A stretch of DNA of 9,834 nt, from contig DAOTWP010000279.1 in the NCBI GenBank assembly GCA_034435675.1, positions 1 through 9,834 on the forward strand. Direction: 5' to 3'. Positions 1-6,441 of the stretch are shown here, piece after piece. A program made the translations under genes and the position numbers. The stretch is from DAOTWP01 sp034435675 (GTDB lineage Bacteria; Chloroflexota; Anaerolineae; Aggregatilineales; Phototrophicaceae). Under the pieces are notes generated by a model. That model saw only the letters and a list, made by a program, of their open reading frames with translations, was not told the origin of the DNA and ran no database searches. The number at the start of each line of letters is the position of its first letter. Position 1 is the stretch's first letter.

Positions 1-2
1 TG

Positions 3-140
3 GAATCCTTTGCAGCGATTAACCCCGATCTCGCAGCGGCAACGTGCCTGTGGCGTCCGCCCAATCAGGGGTCGGCAGTGCTGTCAAAAGCCGGATTAGA
101 GTTCCTCAAAAACGGGGTCACAAAATACGGGCTGGCATAA
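3..140 (+). CDS. C-terminal fragment of an unrecognised protein
   Basis: Reading from base 3, 45 codons run open to a TAA at 138-140, giving a tail that ends KNGVTKYGLA. The other two plus frames stop earlier (a TAA near base 20, a TAG near base 100), and all three minus frames over 1-140 are interrupted, so this is the only frame that can hold a gene entering from the left. The stop lies 9 nt before a perfect hairpin and faces the convergent hydratase gene, which fits a gene end. I do not recognise the family from 45 residues. The segment GSAVLSKAGLEFLK suggests a C-terminal amphipathic helix, but that is a guess. Confidence 0.5.
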   Translation, partial: ESFAAINPDLAAATCLWRPPNQGSAVLSKAGLEFLKNGVTKYGLA

Positions 141-149
141 GCCTGTACC

Positions 150-176
150 GGGGCGATTGCCTGTTTCAATCGCCCC
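150..176. repeat. Perfect 10-bp hairpin between convergent genes
   Basis: GGGGCGATTG (150-159) is exactly complementary to CAATCGCCCC (167-176) across a 7-nt loop. It sits 9 nt after the stop of the left-edge plus-strand gene and 18 nt after the stop of the minus-strand hydratase, so it could end transcription from both sides. Neither strand has a T-run after the stem, so it is not a classical intrinsic terminator. Its GGGGCGA/TCGCCCC core resembles the hairpin at 1159-1183, which suggests a REP-like family. Confidence 0.6.
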
Positions 177-194
177 ACCTGCGCTGCCAGCCTG

Positions 195-1085
195 CTACGC
201 GAGTTCAACGACGGCGTTGCTCAGCACATCCACATCACGATCGGGCACACGCGTGCGGAACAGCACGGCATTGCCTTCGCGCCACATATCGGTAACGAGT
301 GTGTCGCCGGGGAACACATGCCGGGCAAAGCGCACACGAATGCTCTTGAAGCGTGCGGGATCATTCTCACCGAATGCCTTCAGCACGGCGCGCGCGGCAT
401 ACCCAAATGTACACAGCCCGTGCAGAATCGGGCGGTCAAAATTGCCGACTGCTGCCATCTGCGGATCAGCGTGTAGTGGATTAATGTCACCGGACAGGCG
501 GTAGATTAACGCCTGTTTGACCGTCGTCTGCTCGCTCATCGTGGCATCAGCGGGGCGGTTGGGAGGCAGGTTCATTTCGGCAGAGGAGGGTCCGCGTTCG
601 CCGCCAAAGCCCCCTGCCCCGCGAATGAACATGGATGACTGCGCAAAGGCGACCACAGCGCCACTTTCGTCCGTGCTGGTGACATCCGTGACCAGCACCG
701 CCCCACTGCCTTTGTCCCAGACGGCGGAGATTTTGGCGCGGTTGGTGATGGTGGCAGACACGGGAATTGCTTTGCGCAGTTCAAGATACTGTTCACCATG
801 CACCAGCATCATCGGGTTGTAGCGCAGCCCCGGAATACCGCCGCCTTCGACAATCTTGCCGATCAGCCCCCGGCTGGAATAGATCACCGGGAAGGTCGGC
901 AGCACCTTGAAACCCATCGTGCTCAGCTCGTAGACAAACTGCAATTCATCCTGCGCAAGCCAGTCAGCAGGCGCGCCCACGCCCAGCGCATACAGCGAGA
1001 CATCACGCTCGTTATAGACGAATGTGAACGGCTCATATTCATAGCCGAGTACCTGATTAACGTCAATTTGCGAACTGTAATCCAT
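195..1085 (-). CDS. MaoC-family (R)-specific enoyl-CoA hydratase (hydratase 2 type)
   Basis: Predicted 296-residue double-hotdog hydratase that would add water across the double bond of 2-enoyl-CoA to give (R)-3-hydroxyacyl-CoA. The C-terminal hotdog carries the hydratase-2 signature YRLSGDINPLH at residues 195-205, with the catalytic pair Asp200 and His205, followed by HGLCTFG at 222-228. The N-terminal hotdog (about 1-150) keeps the YNERDVSLYALGVGA stretch (24-38) typical of the hydratase half of eukaryotic peroxisomal multifunctional enzyme 2. A Gly-rich linker (FIRGAGGFGG) joins the halves. The start is the ATG at 1085 because AAGGA (1098-1094) lies 8 nt upstream. The frame stays open further upstream, but the extra residues run into a hairpin and match nothing in the family. 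The actual substrate is unknown. It stands alone, 186 nt after the pullulanase, so a separate transcript is likely. Confidence 0.88.
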   Translation of the reverse strand: MDYSSQIDVNQVLGYEYEPFTFVYNERDVSLYALGVGAPADWLAQDELQFVYELSTMGFKVLPTFPVIYSSRGLIGKIVEGGGIPGLRYNPMMLVHGEQYLELRKAIPVSATITNRAKISAVWDKGSGAVLVTDVTSTDESGAVVAFAQSSMFIRGAGGFGGERGPSSAEMNLPPNRPADATMSEQTTVKQALIYRLSGDINPLHADPQMAAVGNFDRPILHGLCTFGYAARAVLKAFGENDPARFKSIRVRFARHVFPGDTLVTDMWREGNAVLFRTRVPDRDVDVLSNAVVELA

Positions 1086-1271
1086 AGGGAACGTCCTTAT
1101 CTCAAAGAAGGGAATTTGCGCCGCATGCTGCCTGCTGTCGCCAGCGGCAAATAACAGCAGAGGCGACACAAGCGGTCGCCTCTACATTACCGAATCTTCG
1201 TTAGATTGTGCAAGTTATGCGCCAGAACCACCTGCCAGTGGCAAGCAACCCGGCGCACCTGCGCTGAATGT
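1086..1271. other. Intergenic stretch between hydratase and pullulanase
   Basis: These 186 nt separate two minus-strand genes. They hold the hydratase ribosome-binding site (AAGGA at 1098-1094), the 9-bp hairpin at 1159-1183, and a weaker 7-bp inverted repeat (CTGCTGT at 1132-1138 with ACAGCAG at 1154-1160) that overlaps that hairpin by two bases. I see no convincing -35/-10 pair for the hydratase and no credible small gene. Confidence 0.5.
1159..1183 (-). repeat. Perfect 9-bp hairpin downstream of the pullulanase (REP-like or terminator)
   Basis: AGAGGCGAC (1159-1167) pairs perfectly with GTCGCCTCT (1175-1183) across a 7-nt loop. Read on the minus strand it follows the pullulanase stop by about 90 nt and is followed by GCTGTTATTTG, which is only mildly T-rich, so termination is possible but not strongly supported. 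Loop length and GGCGA core match the hairpin at 150-176. GTAGRGGCGA...TCGCCYCTAC hairpins are a common style of dispersed bacterial repeat, so a REP-like element is the alternative reading. Confidence 0.6.
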
Positions 1272-4200
1272 TTATTCGCCAGCGCCTTCGGGCAGCACGA
1301 AGACGGCGGCTGTACGCCCCAGCACCGTGAACGCGCCATCGTCCATGTCAAACAACGAGAACTGCACGGTCACGTCAAAGGAGTTCTGCTGCACGGGATG
1401 CAGTTCAAACGGCAGCCCGGCAAAGGCATCGCTCTGGAAGCGAATGGCATTGCCGCGCGCGTTGAACACAACCACAATCATATCGTAGTTCGGGTCAATG
1501 TCCGGCAGCCCTTCAACGCGGTCGCTGATGCTCATCACGATTACGCCGGGGATCTGCGAGGTCCCGGTGTTATGGAACTGCAAACGAGCAATCACGTCTT
1601 CACCTGTGCGCAGGCGGAACAACGGCGAACTGCGGCGGATTTGCAGCACTTCCTGGAAGTGGGTCACGCTGTCCATGATTACTTCCGGTGAAGGCACGTT
1701 GTCCGGGTCAGCCAGCATCGGTCCCATCTCGTCCCAGCGGTCGGCGTTGTCCGCGGCAGGCGGCAGCCCGACACCGAAGTTGTTGAACTGGTAGGTGAAG
1801 TCCAGCCGGTTAAACCAGTCGCCGGAGTTGTAGCTGTTGCGGTCCAACGATTTGCTGCGCAGCATGTCCTGCCCTGCCTGGAAGAACGGCACCCCCTGTG
1901 AGAAGCCGACAATGCTGACGCCCAGATTGTGCATGCGGCGCATTTCATGCGCAGGGATGTCGAGCTGCTTGTAGACCAGGATGTCCCAGAAGGTTTCGTT
2001 GTCGTGCTTCTCGATGTAGATAATGTTTTCCTGCGGGTCAAGCGTGTAGCCGACCGGCGCGCCGTTGTAGGAGATGTCCGCCCCGAACACTGCTTCACCA
2101 TCCGCGTTGATCAGCGGGAAGTTGAGCAGGTTGCCCGCCAGACCAACCATGATCTGATCGCCAAACAGCCCCAGACGCGCGCACTGTTCTTCAGGCGTGC
2201 CGCCGGTTAAGCCGTTGGGGTTCAGGCACAGGTCGCTGACAAAGCCCTGGAAGTCACGGTCACCAAATGGCGATCCGCCGCGCACCGCGTCACGCAGACG
2301 GTCATTGAATGTACCAATGCCCGTGCCCGCCATGTTGATCTGTGTGGCGTTGATGCCGCGTGCGTTGTCCGCCACTTCACCGAAGTTCCAGCCTTCACCA
2401 TAGATGTAGATGCTCGAACCATCCACACCGTCAGTTTCGGGTGTCAGGCTGTTCAGCGCACCCTGCACGGCGAGCATGTCGTCGCGCATGTGGTGTCCCA
2501 TCAGGTCAAAGCGGAATGCATCAATGTGGAACACCCGCGCCCAGTAAACGGTGGAGTCGACCATGAAGCGGCGCATCATGTTATGTTCGGTCGCGGTGTT
2601 CTGGCAGCAGGTGCTGGTTGCCACAAAGCCGCGCGCATCGAGGCGGTGGTAGTAGCCGGGCACAATGCGATCAAACACCGAACGCGGATTCTGCCCGCTG
2701 GCATTGGTGTGGTTATAGACCACGTCAATCACGACACGCAGCCCTGCCTCGTTCAGCCCCATGACCATCTGGCGGTATTCCAGAATACGCCCTGCCCCGT
2801 TCGGGTCGGTGGCGTAACTGCCTTCCGGCACGTTGAAGTGATAGGGGTCATAACCCCAGTTGAACGCATCCAGATCACGCAGCGGGTTGAGCGCTGCCTG
2901 CTGCTGGTCACTGTCCGGCGGCAGACCTTCCAGCGCCGCGTAGTCCGGTTCCTGGCGCTGGCTGGCGTCCTCGTTGATCGTGGCGATGTCGAACGAGGGC
3001 AGCAGATGCACATGTGTCAACCCGGCATCTGCCAGCGCGGCGAGATGGCGCATGCCGCTGCTATCCGGCACGGTGAACGCCAGGTACGTGCCGCGATAAG
3101 CTTCCGGTACACTTGTGTCAAAAACGCTAAAGTCGCGAATGTGCAGCTCGTAGACAACAATGTCTTCTGGCGCTTCCAGCGGCGGCTTGATCATTTCGTT
3201 CCAGCCTGCGGGCATCAGCGCCGGGTCGAAGGGGTCAATGATCTGCGAGCGCGTGCTGTTCAGCGCCAGACTGACCGAATACGGATCGGTGACGAGGTTC
3301 AACACGACCGCACCCTCGGAAGGCACATAGACCTCGACTTCAAACAGGTAGTATTTGCCGTACCAGTCTGCCTCGCCGGTAATGCTCCACACCCCGGAGA
3401 CGCTGCGCTGCATCGGCAGGATCGTTGCTACGGTTGCCGGGTCAGCGTCGTCAAACAGGTAGAACTGAACGTTCTTGGCAGTCGGTGCCCACACGCTGAC
3501 CGTCGGCACGCCGTCTGCGCCAAACTGCAAGCCCAGCGGTTCATCTGTTGTGTAAAGATCGTCGAGCACGCCGGGGATTTGCAGCCCGCTGGCGTCAAGC
3601 AGCCTGCCGTCGGCGTCTACAGCCGCAAGCGCCACCTGCCCGGTGAGCAGCTCCGGCACCTGCACAAGGTCGTCCTCGCTCACCCGCAGCGCCGCCATAC
3701 CTGCCAGATGCGGGAATTTCGCCAGCACTGCTTCTGGCAGTCCATCAGCGTCGTAGCTCAGAGTCAGATATTCGCCGCCGGTGATGCCCTCAACACCAAG
3801 CGCCATGCCGCCCGCAAAGGCATAATACAGCCGGTATTCAGCGGTGGGGTCATCAAATTCCCACGCCAGCGTGTCCGCCAGCACCCAGTAGGCACGCTGC
3901 AAACGAATGTCGCCGCGCGGCGCGCCGGCTGCGCTAACGAGCAGTTCTTTAGTGGCAGGGTCAAAGGCGAAATAGACTTCTGCGCCATCTTCCGGCACAT
4001 TGAAGCTGATATTTGCGCCGTCGCGTGCACCGTCCTCGCCGTAGTTTTCGTCCCAGCTTCCGTTAATGGCCACCTTCACTTCCCAATCCCCTGCCGGGAT
4101 TGCCGTCGTCGTATACGTGTAGACACCATCGCCGTCCACATCCTGCATCCATGTGCGGAAGCACTCCGGCTGCCAGTCGCCAGAGCAGCCCAGCTCATCA

Positions 4201-5330
4201 TTGAAACTGCCGGGCAGCGTGGCAATTACATGGCTGACACTGTTGGCAACCCATTTGGTCGCGTAATCGAAGTAAAACGAAACCGTCATGTCTTCGGGCA
4301 CAGTCAGCAGCACATTGGGACCACCGCTGTCGGCACGCCCGCCGTAGTTCTCATCCCAACTGCCGTTGATGGCGACCTTGTACTCATAATCGCCAGCAGG
4401 AATATCGAAGCTGCCGCGCCAGATCTGGCTGTTTTCGTCAAAGGCGAGCTGCGCCTCTGGGCAGTCCGGCTGCCAGTCGCCAGTACAACCAATCACACTG
4501 TTGATTGTACCGGGGATGGATACCGCGTTCGGTTGGCTCGTCGTGACAGGCTGAGACGGTTCGGGCAGTTCGCCCACAGCGACCACCTCACCCGCGCTGA
4601 TGGTCAGCAGATTAGTCGTTGAATCGAAAGCAAAGGTCATCAGTGTGTTGTCCGCCGGGACATTAAACGGAATGTTCGCACCGCCAGCTTCGCCGTCCAC
4701 GCCAAAATTCACATCCCAGCTTTCGCCGATAGCAACCTTGACCTCGTAATCCCCGGCACTGAGGTAGGCAGTGCTGAAGGTGTAGATGCCGTCACCGTCG
4801 GCATCCTGTGCCCATGAGCGCAGACAGTCCGGCTGCCAGTCACCGGAGCAGCCCAGCGCAGCTTGCAGTGTGCCGGGCAGGGTCACAATCAGCGAATTGA
4901 CGTTGTCGGTGATCCAGCCGGTCTTGTGGTCATAGTAGAACTTGACCGCCGAATCTGCGTCCAGCACCAGCGGGATATTCAGCCCGTCACGGGCTGCGTT
5001 TAAACCATAATTCTGATCCCACGCCCCGTTGAGCGCCGCCTTATACTCGTAACTCCCGGCAGGGAGGTCAAATGTTCCTTGCCAGACATCATCACCAGCG
5101 TCATAGGTCAGCATGGTGTTTTCGCAGGGTGGCTGCCACTCGCCATCACAGCCGAGTTCATCCTGCAAGGTTCCGGCGATGGTCACCGTCTGTGGATCGG
5201 GGAAACCATCCGGGTTGGTCTGCTGCGCCTGCACCACCAGTGTGAACGACAGGATGCCGAGCAGCAGCACGAACAGCGCGACGCGCGAAAGGGAACGCCG
5301 CCGCACAGTGCCGTCCTTTAACAAACGCAT
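1272..5330 (-). CDS. pulA: Secreted pullulanase-type alpha-1,6-glucosidase (GH13) with four X25-type modules
   Basis: A 1352-residue exported debranching enzyme predicted to hydrolyse alpha-1,6 branches in pullulan, starch or glycogen. A Sec signal (basic MRLLKDGTVRRR, then a hydrophobic stretch ending VVQA) is probably cut after residue 35. Four X25-type modules follow (46-146, 147-246, 269-366, 367-467), each with a GC-x4-QP-x-C cysteine pair. Next come a pullulanase N-terminal domain (about 473-594, ending IPGVLDDLY), a CBM48-like domain (597-688), the GH13 barrel (about 723-1233) and a C-terminal beta domain. Catalytic motifs are complete: DVVYNHT at 869-875, nucleophile Asp942 in FRFDLMGHH, acid/base Glu979 in YGEGW, and Asp1110 in EKHDNE. 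The type I pullulanase signature reads FNWGYDP (823-829), with Phe where Tyr is usual. GAGGAG at 5343-5338, 7 nt before ATG 5330, fixes the start; ATG 5366 and GTG 5426 in the same frame lack such a site. No cell-wall anchor is visible, so it is probably soluble outside the cell. Confidence 0.93.
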   Translation of the reverse strand: MRLLKDGTVRRRSLSRVALFVLLLGILSFTLVVQAQQTNPDGFPDPQTVTIAGTLQDELGCDGEWQPPCENTMLTYDAGDDVWQGTFDLPAGSYEYKAALNGAWDQNYGLNAARDGLNIPLVLDADSAVKFYYDHKTGWITDNVNSLIVTLPGTLQAALGCSGDWQPDCLRSWAQDADGDGIYTFSTAYLSAGDYEVKVAIGESWDVNFGVDGEAGGANIPFNVPADNTLMTFAFDSTTNLLTISAGEVVAVGELPEPSQPVTTSQPNAVSIPGTINSVIGCTGDWQPDCPEAQLAFDENSQIWRGSFDIPAGDYEYKVAINGSWDENYGGRADSGGPNVLLTVPEDMTVSFYFDYATKWVANSVSHVIATLPGSFNDELGCSGDWQPECFRTWMQDVDGDGVYTYTTTAIPAGDWEVKVAINGSWDENYGEDGARDGANISFNVPEDGAEVYFAFDPATKELLVSAAGAPRGDIRLQRAYWVLADTLAWEFDDPTAEYRLYYAFAGGMALGVEGITGGEYLTLSYDADGLPEAVLAKFPHLAGMAALRVSEDDLVQVPELLTGQVALAAVDADGRLLDASGLQIPGVLDDLYTTDEPLGLQFGADGVPTVSVWAPTAKNVQFYLFDDADPATVATILPMQRSVSGVWSITGEADWYGKYYLFEVEVYVPSEGAVVLNLVTDPYSVSLALNSTRSQIIDPFDPALMPAGWNEMIKPPLEAPEDIVVYELHIRDFSVFDTSVPEAYRGTYLAFTVPDSSGMRHLAALADAGLTHVHLLPSFDIATINEDASQRQEPDYAALEGLPPDSDQQQAALNPLRDLDAFNWGYDPYHFNVPEGSYATDPNGAGRILEYRQMVMGLNEAGLRVVIDVVYNHTNASGQNPRSVFDRIVPGYYHRLDARGFVATSTCCQNTATEHNMMRRFMVDSTVYWARVFHIDAFRFDLMGHHMRDDMLAVQGALNSLTPETDGVDGSSIYIYGEGWNFGEVADNARGINATQINMAGTGIGTFNDRLRDAVRGGSPFGDRDFQGFVSDLCLNPNGLTGGTPEEQCARLGLFGDQIMVGLAGNLLNFPLINADGEAVFGADISYNGAPVGYTLDPQENIIYIEKHDNETFWDILVYKQLDIPAHEMRRMHNLGVSIVGFSQGVPFFQAGQDMLRSKSLDRNSYNSGDWFNRLDFTYQFNNFGVGLPPAADNADRWDEMGPMLADPDNVPSPEVIMDSVTHFQEVLQIRRSSPLFRLRTGEDVIARLQFHNTGTSQIPGVIVMSISDRVEGLPDIDPNYDMIVVVFNARGNAIRFQSDAFAGLPFELHPVQQNSFDVTVQFSLFDMDDGAFTVLGRTAAVFVLPEGAGE
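3930..4232 (-). repeat. X25-type module 4 (type B) of the pullulanase
   Basis: Residues about 367-467, with LGCSGDWQPEC, QDVDGDGVYTY and AGDWEVKVAINGSWDENYG. It is the second type B copy and leads directly into the pullulanase N-terminal domain at about residue 473. Confidence 0.75.
4233..4526 (-). repeat. X25-type module 3 (type A) of the pullulanase
   Basis: Residues about 269-366, with IGCTGDWQPDC, IPAGDYEYKVAINGSWDENYG and FYFDYATKWVANSV. It is the second type A copy. The stretch coding for QPDC and its surroundings is nearly the same at DNA level as in the other modules (a shared tccggctgccagtc on the plus strand). Confidence 0.75.
4593..4892 (-). repeat. X25-type module 2 (type B) of the pullulanase
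   Basis: Residues about 147-246. It contains LGCSGDWQPDC, then QDADGDGIYTF, a calcium-loop-like acidic turn, then AGDYEVKVAIGESWDVNFG. It is closest to module 4, which shares R(S/T)W.QD.DGDG. A Pro/Ser/Thr-rich linker of about 20 residues (GELPEPSQPVTTSQPN) separates it from module 3 and splits the four modules into two pairs. Confidence 0.75.
4893..5195 (-). repeat. X25-type module 1 (type A) of the pullulanase
   Basis: Residues about 46-146. It carries LGCDGEWQPPC and then LPAGSYEYKAALNGAWDQNYG, and ends with FYYDHKTGWITDN. The layout matches the X25 starch-binding modules of bacterial pullulanases and amylopullulanases. It resembles module 3 most closely: both have an acidic TYDAG/AFDEN turn followed by W(Q/R)G(T/S)FD. 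Confidence 0.75.
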
Positions 5331-5337
5331 AAAAAGT

Positions 5338-5343
5338 CTCCTC
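5338..5343 (-). promoter_or_regulatory. Ribosome-binding site of the pullulanase
   Basis: GAGGAG on the minus strand, 7 nt before the ATG at 5330. It decides the start against two upstream in-frame candidates (ATG 5366, GTG 5426), neither of which has a comparable site, and it places a complete signal peptide at the N terminus. Confidence 0.8.
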
Positions 5344-5433
5344 AAAACCCCTGTTTCAATAAGCATCAGCGCAGGAACGCGGCTTTTGTGTGGTTGTTCG
5401 GCTGCTTCAGGCTGCACTAGCGCCACAGCTCCC

Positions 5434-5454
5434 GCCGGTTAAATTATACCCGGC
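5434..5454 (-). promoter_or_regulatory. Pullulanase -10 box inside a 21-bp palindrome (promoter/operator)
   Basis: A perfect TATAAT lies on the minus strand at 5448-5443, pointing toward the pullulanase, with a predicted transcript start near 5436 and a leader of about 105 nt. GCCGG at 5434-5438 mirrors CCGGC at 5450-5454, and 8 of 10 base pairs match around the centre of the box. No good -35 hexamer lies 16-18 bp upstream (ATCGCA-like at 17 bp), so an activator may be needed. A dyad centred on the -10 box is a usual place for a repressor; which regulator binds is unknown. Confidence 0.5.
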
Positions 5455-5521
5455 TGCGCGGAGAATGCGATGAACTGCCCGCCCGATCCCCACCGTAATA
5501 TAAACAGTAGATGGGAAAGGG

Positions 5522-5551
5522 TTGACACGTGACAAAAAAGTCACATATACT
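5522..5551 (+). promoter_or_regulatory. Sigma-70-type promoter of the ArsR-SRPBCC gene
   Basis: A perfect -35 TTGACA (5522-5527), an 18-bp spacer and a -10 TATACT (5546-5551). Counting from the -10 box, +1 falls at 5558, which is the A of an ATG in the gene's frame. That predicts a leaderless mRNA. Confidence 0.75.
5529..5544. promoter_or_regulatory. Palindromic operator in the -35/-10 spacer
   Basis: GTGAC-AAAAAA-GTCAC is a perfect inverted repeat that fills nearly the whole spacer between the two promoter hexamers. A dimeric winged-helix repressor bound there would block RNA polymerase. Because the gene downstream encodes an ArsR-type protein, self-repression is the simplest inference. Confidence 0.6.
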
Positions 5552-5557
5552 ATGCTT

Positions 5558-6325
5558 ATGGAACAAGAACACGTGTTCAAGGCACTGGCGGATGAATACC
5601 GCCGCACACTGCTGGATCTGCTGTTTCAACAGGATGGACGGACGCTGAACGAGCTTTGCGCGCACCTGCCGATGATGACGCGCTTCGGGGTGATGAAGCA
5701 CCTGCAACTGCTGGAAGCGGCAGGGCTGGTCACCACGCGCAGGGTTGGGCGTGAAAAGCTGCATTACCTGAATCCTGTACCAATACAGCAGGTATACGAC
5801 CGCTGGGTTAGCAAATTCGCCCAGCCGATTACACGCACGCTTTCCGAACTGAAAAACCAACTGGAGGAACCACAAATGGATACAAAACCCGCCCATGTCT
5901 TTCAGATTTTCATCCGCACCACGCCGGAAAAGCTGTGGCAAGCGCTGACAGAAGGGGATATTTCGCAGCGCTACTACTTCAACACGCGCGTGCAGTCTAC
6001 ATGGGCAAATGGCGCGGGCTACACCTACGAATATCCCGATGGTGGCGTGATGATTACCGGCACGGTACTGGAATGTGACCCGCCCCGTAAGCTGGTGACG
6101 ACATTCAAGCCTATGTGGTTAAAGGGTGCCGAGTCACAGGATTTCTCTAAAGTGACCTATGAGATCACACAGGAAGGTACGGCTTGTAAACTGACGTTGA
6201 CGCACGAAAACATTGAGGCGCATGGAATCGCCGATGGGCTGCGCGAAGGCTGGTCCATGATTCTGAGTGGACTCAAGAGCCTGCTGGAAACGGGCGAAGC
6301 GCTCGAATTCAGCAACCAGGCTTAG
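5558..6325 (+). CDS. ArsR-type winged-helix regulator fused to an SRPBCC (AHSA1) domain
   Basis: A 255-residue two-domain protein. Residues about 1-90 form an ArsR-like winged helix: HVFKALADEYRRTLLDLL, a recognition-helix region RFGVMKHLQLLEAAGLV (42-58), and a wing RRVGREKLHYL (61-71). The CVC-type metal site of ArsR/SmtB sensors is absent, so it is probably not a metal sensor. From about residue 107 an SRPBCC/AHSA1 fold follows (FIRTTPEKLWQALTEGD, then GTVLECDPPRKLVTTF, and a C-terminal helix GWSMILSGLKSLLETG), which in this superfamily forms a hydrophobic ligand pocket; here it may sense a small molecule or act separately. The start is taken at ATG 5558 because it coincides with the predicted +1. 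ATG 5552 and TTG 5522 lie inside the promoter. An internal start at 5876 could also make the SRPBCC part alone. The DNA target is inferred to be its own promoter. Confidence 0.85.
   Translation: MEQEHVFKALADEYRRTLLDLLFQQDGRTLNELCAHLPMMTRFGVMKHLQLLEAAGLVTTRRVGREKLHYLNPVPIQQVYDRWVSKFAQPITRTLSELKNQLEEPQMDTKPAHVFQIFIRTTPEKLWQALTEGDISQRYYFNTRVQSTWANGAGYTYEYPDGGVMITGTVLECDPPRKLVTTFKPMWLKGAESQDFSKVTYEITQEGTACKLTLTHENIEAHGIADGLREGWSMILSGLKSLLETGEALEFSNQA
5863..5878 (+). promoter_or_regulatory. Possible internal ribosome-binding site and start for the SRPBCC domain
   Basis: GGAGG at 5863-5867 stands 8 nt before an in-frame ATG at 5876, exactly at the junction between the DNA-binding and SRPBCC domains. 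Initiation here would give a 149-residue free-standing SRPBCC protein. ArsR and SRPBCC genes commonly occur as neighbours, so this may be the remains of a separate start after fusion. The GGAGG can also arise by chance from the Glu-Glu codons. Confidence 0.4.
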
Positions 6326-6376
6326 CCTGCACCACCAGCACACAATCTGGGTCAATTACCCTCTCTTTCCAGCAGG

Positions 6377-6393
6377 CACTGCACAGCGCAGTG
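6377..6393. repeat. 6-bp inverted repeat upstream of the flavodoxin-like gene
   Basis: CACTGC (6377-6382) and GCAGTG (6388-6393) are perfectly complementary across 5 nt, in the 116-nt gap before the flavodoxin-like gene. It has no T-run after it, so an operator or chance is more likely than a terminator. A smaller dyad, GGGT-CAATT-ACCC (6349-6361), lies just upstream. I see no convincing promoter hexamers in this gap, so read-through from the ArsR-SRPBCC gene is possible. Confidence 0.3.
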
Positions 6394-6441
6394 ACCTTTG
6401 GTAAAGCTTGCCTATTCGACAAACAAAAGGAGCAGAACTGC

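Noticed and set aside
1193..1207. Small 5-bp dyad AATCT-TCGTT-AGATT in the gap before the pullulanase stop
   Set aside because: Short, AT-rich and without a T-run; expected by chance in a gap of this size.
2490..4622. A 710-codon plus-strand open frame across the pullulanase gene
   Set aside because: It is antisense to a gene with complete GH13 motifs, signal peptide and ribosome-binding site. Its product is rich in His, Arg, Val and Cys with no recognisable domain, as expected for a shadow frame in GC-rich DNA.
5331..5426. Upstream GTG/ATG starts extending the pullulanase by 12-32 residues
   Set aside because: The extension would bury the signal peptide behind non-hydrophobic residues and lacks a ribosome-binding site, while GAGGAG sits correctly before ATG 5330.
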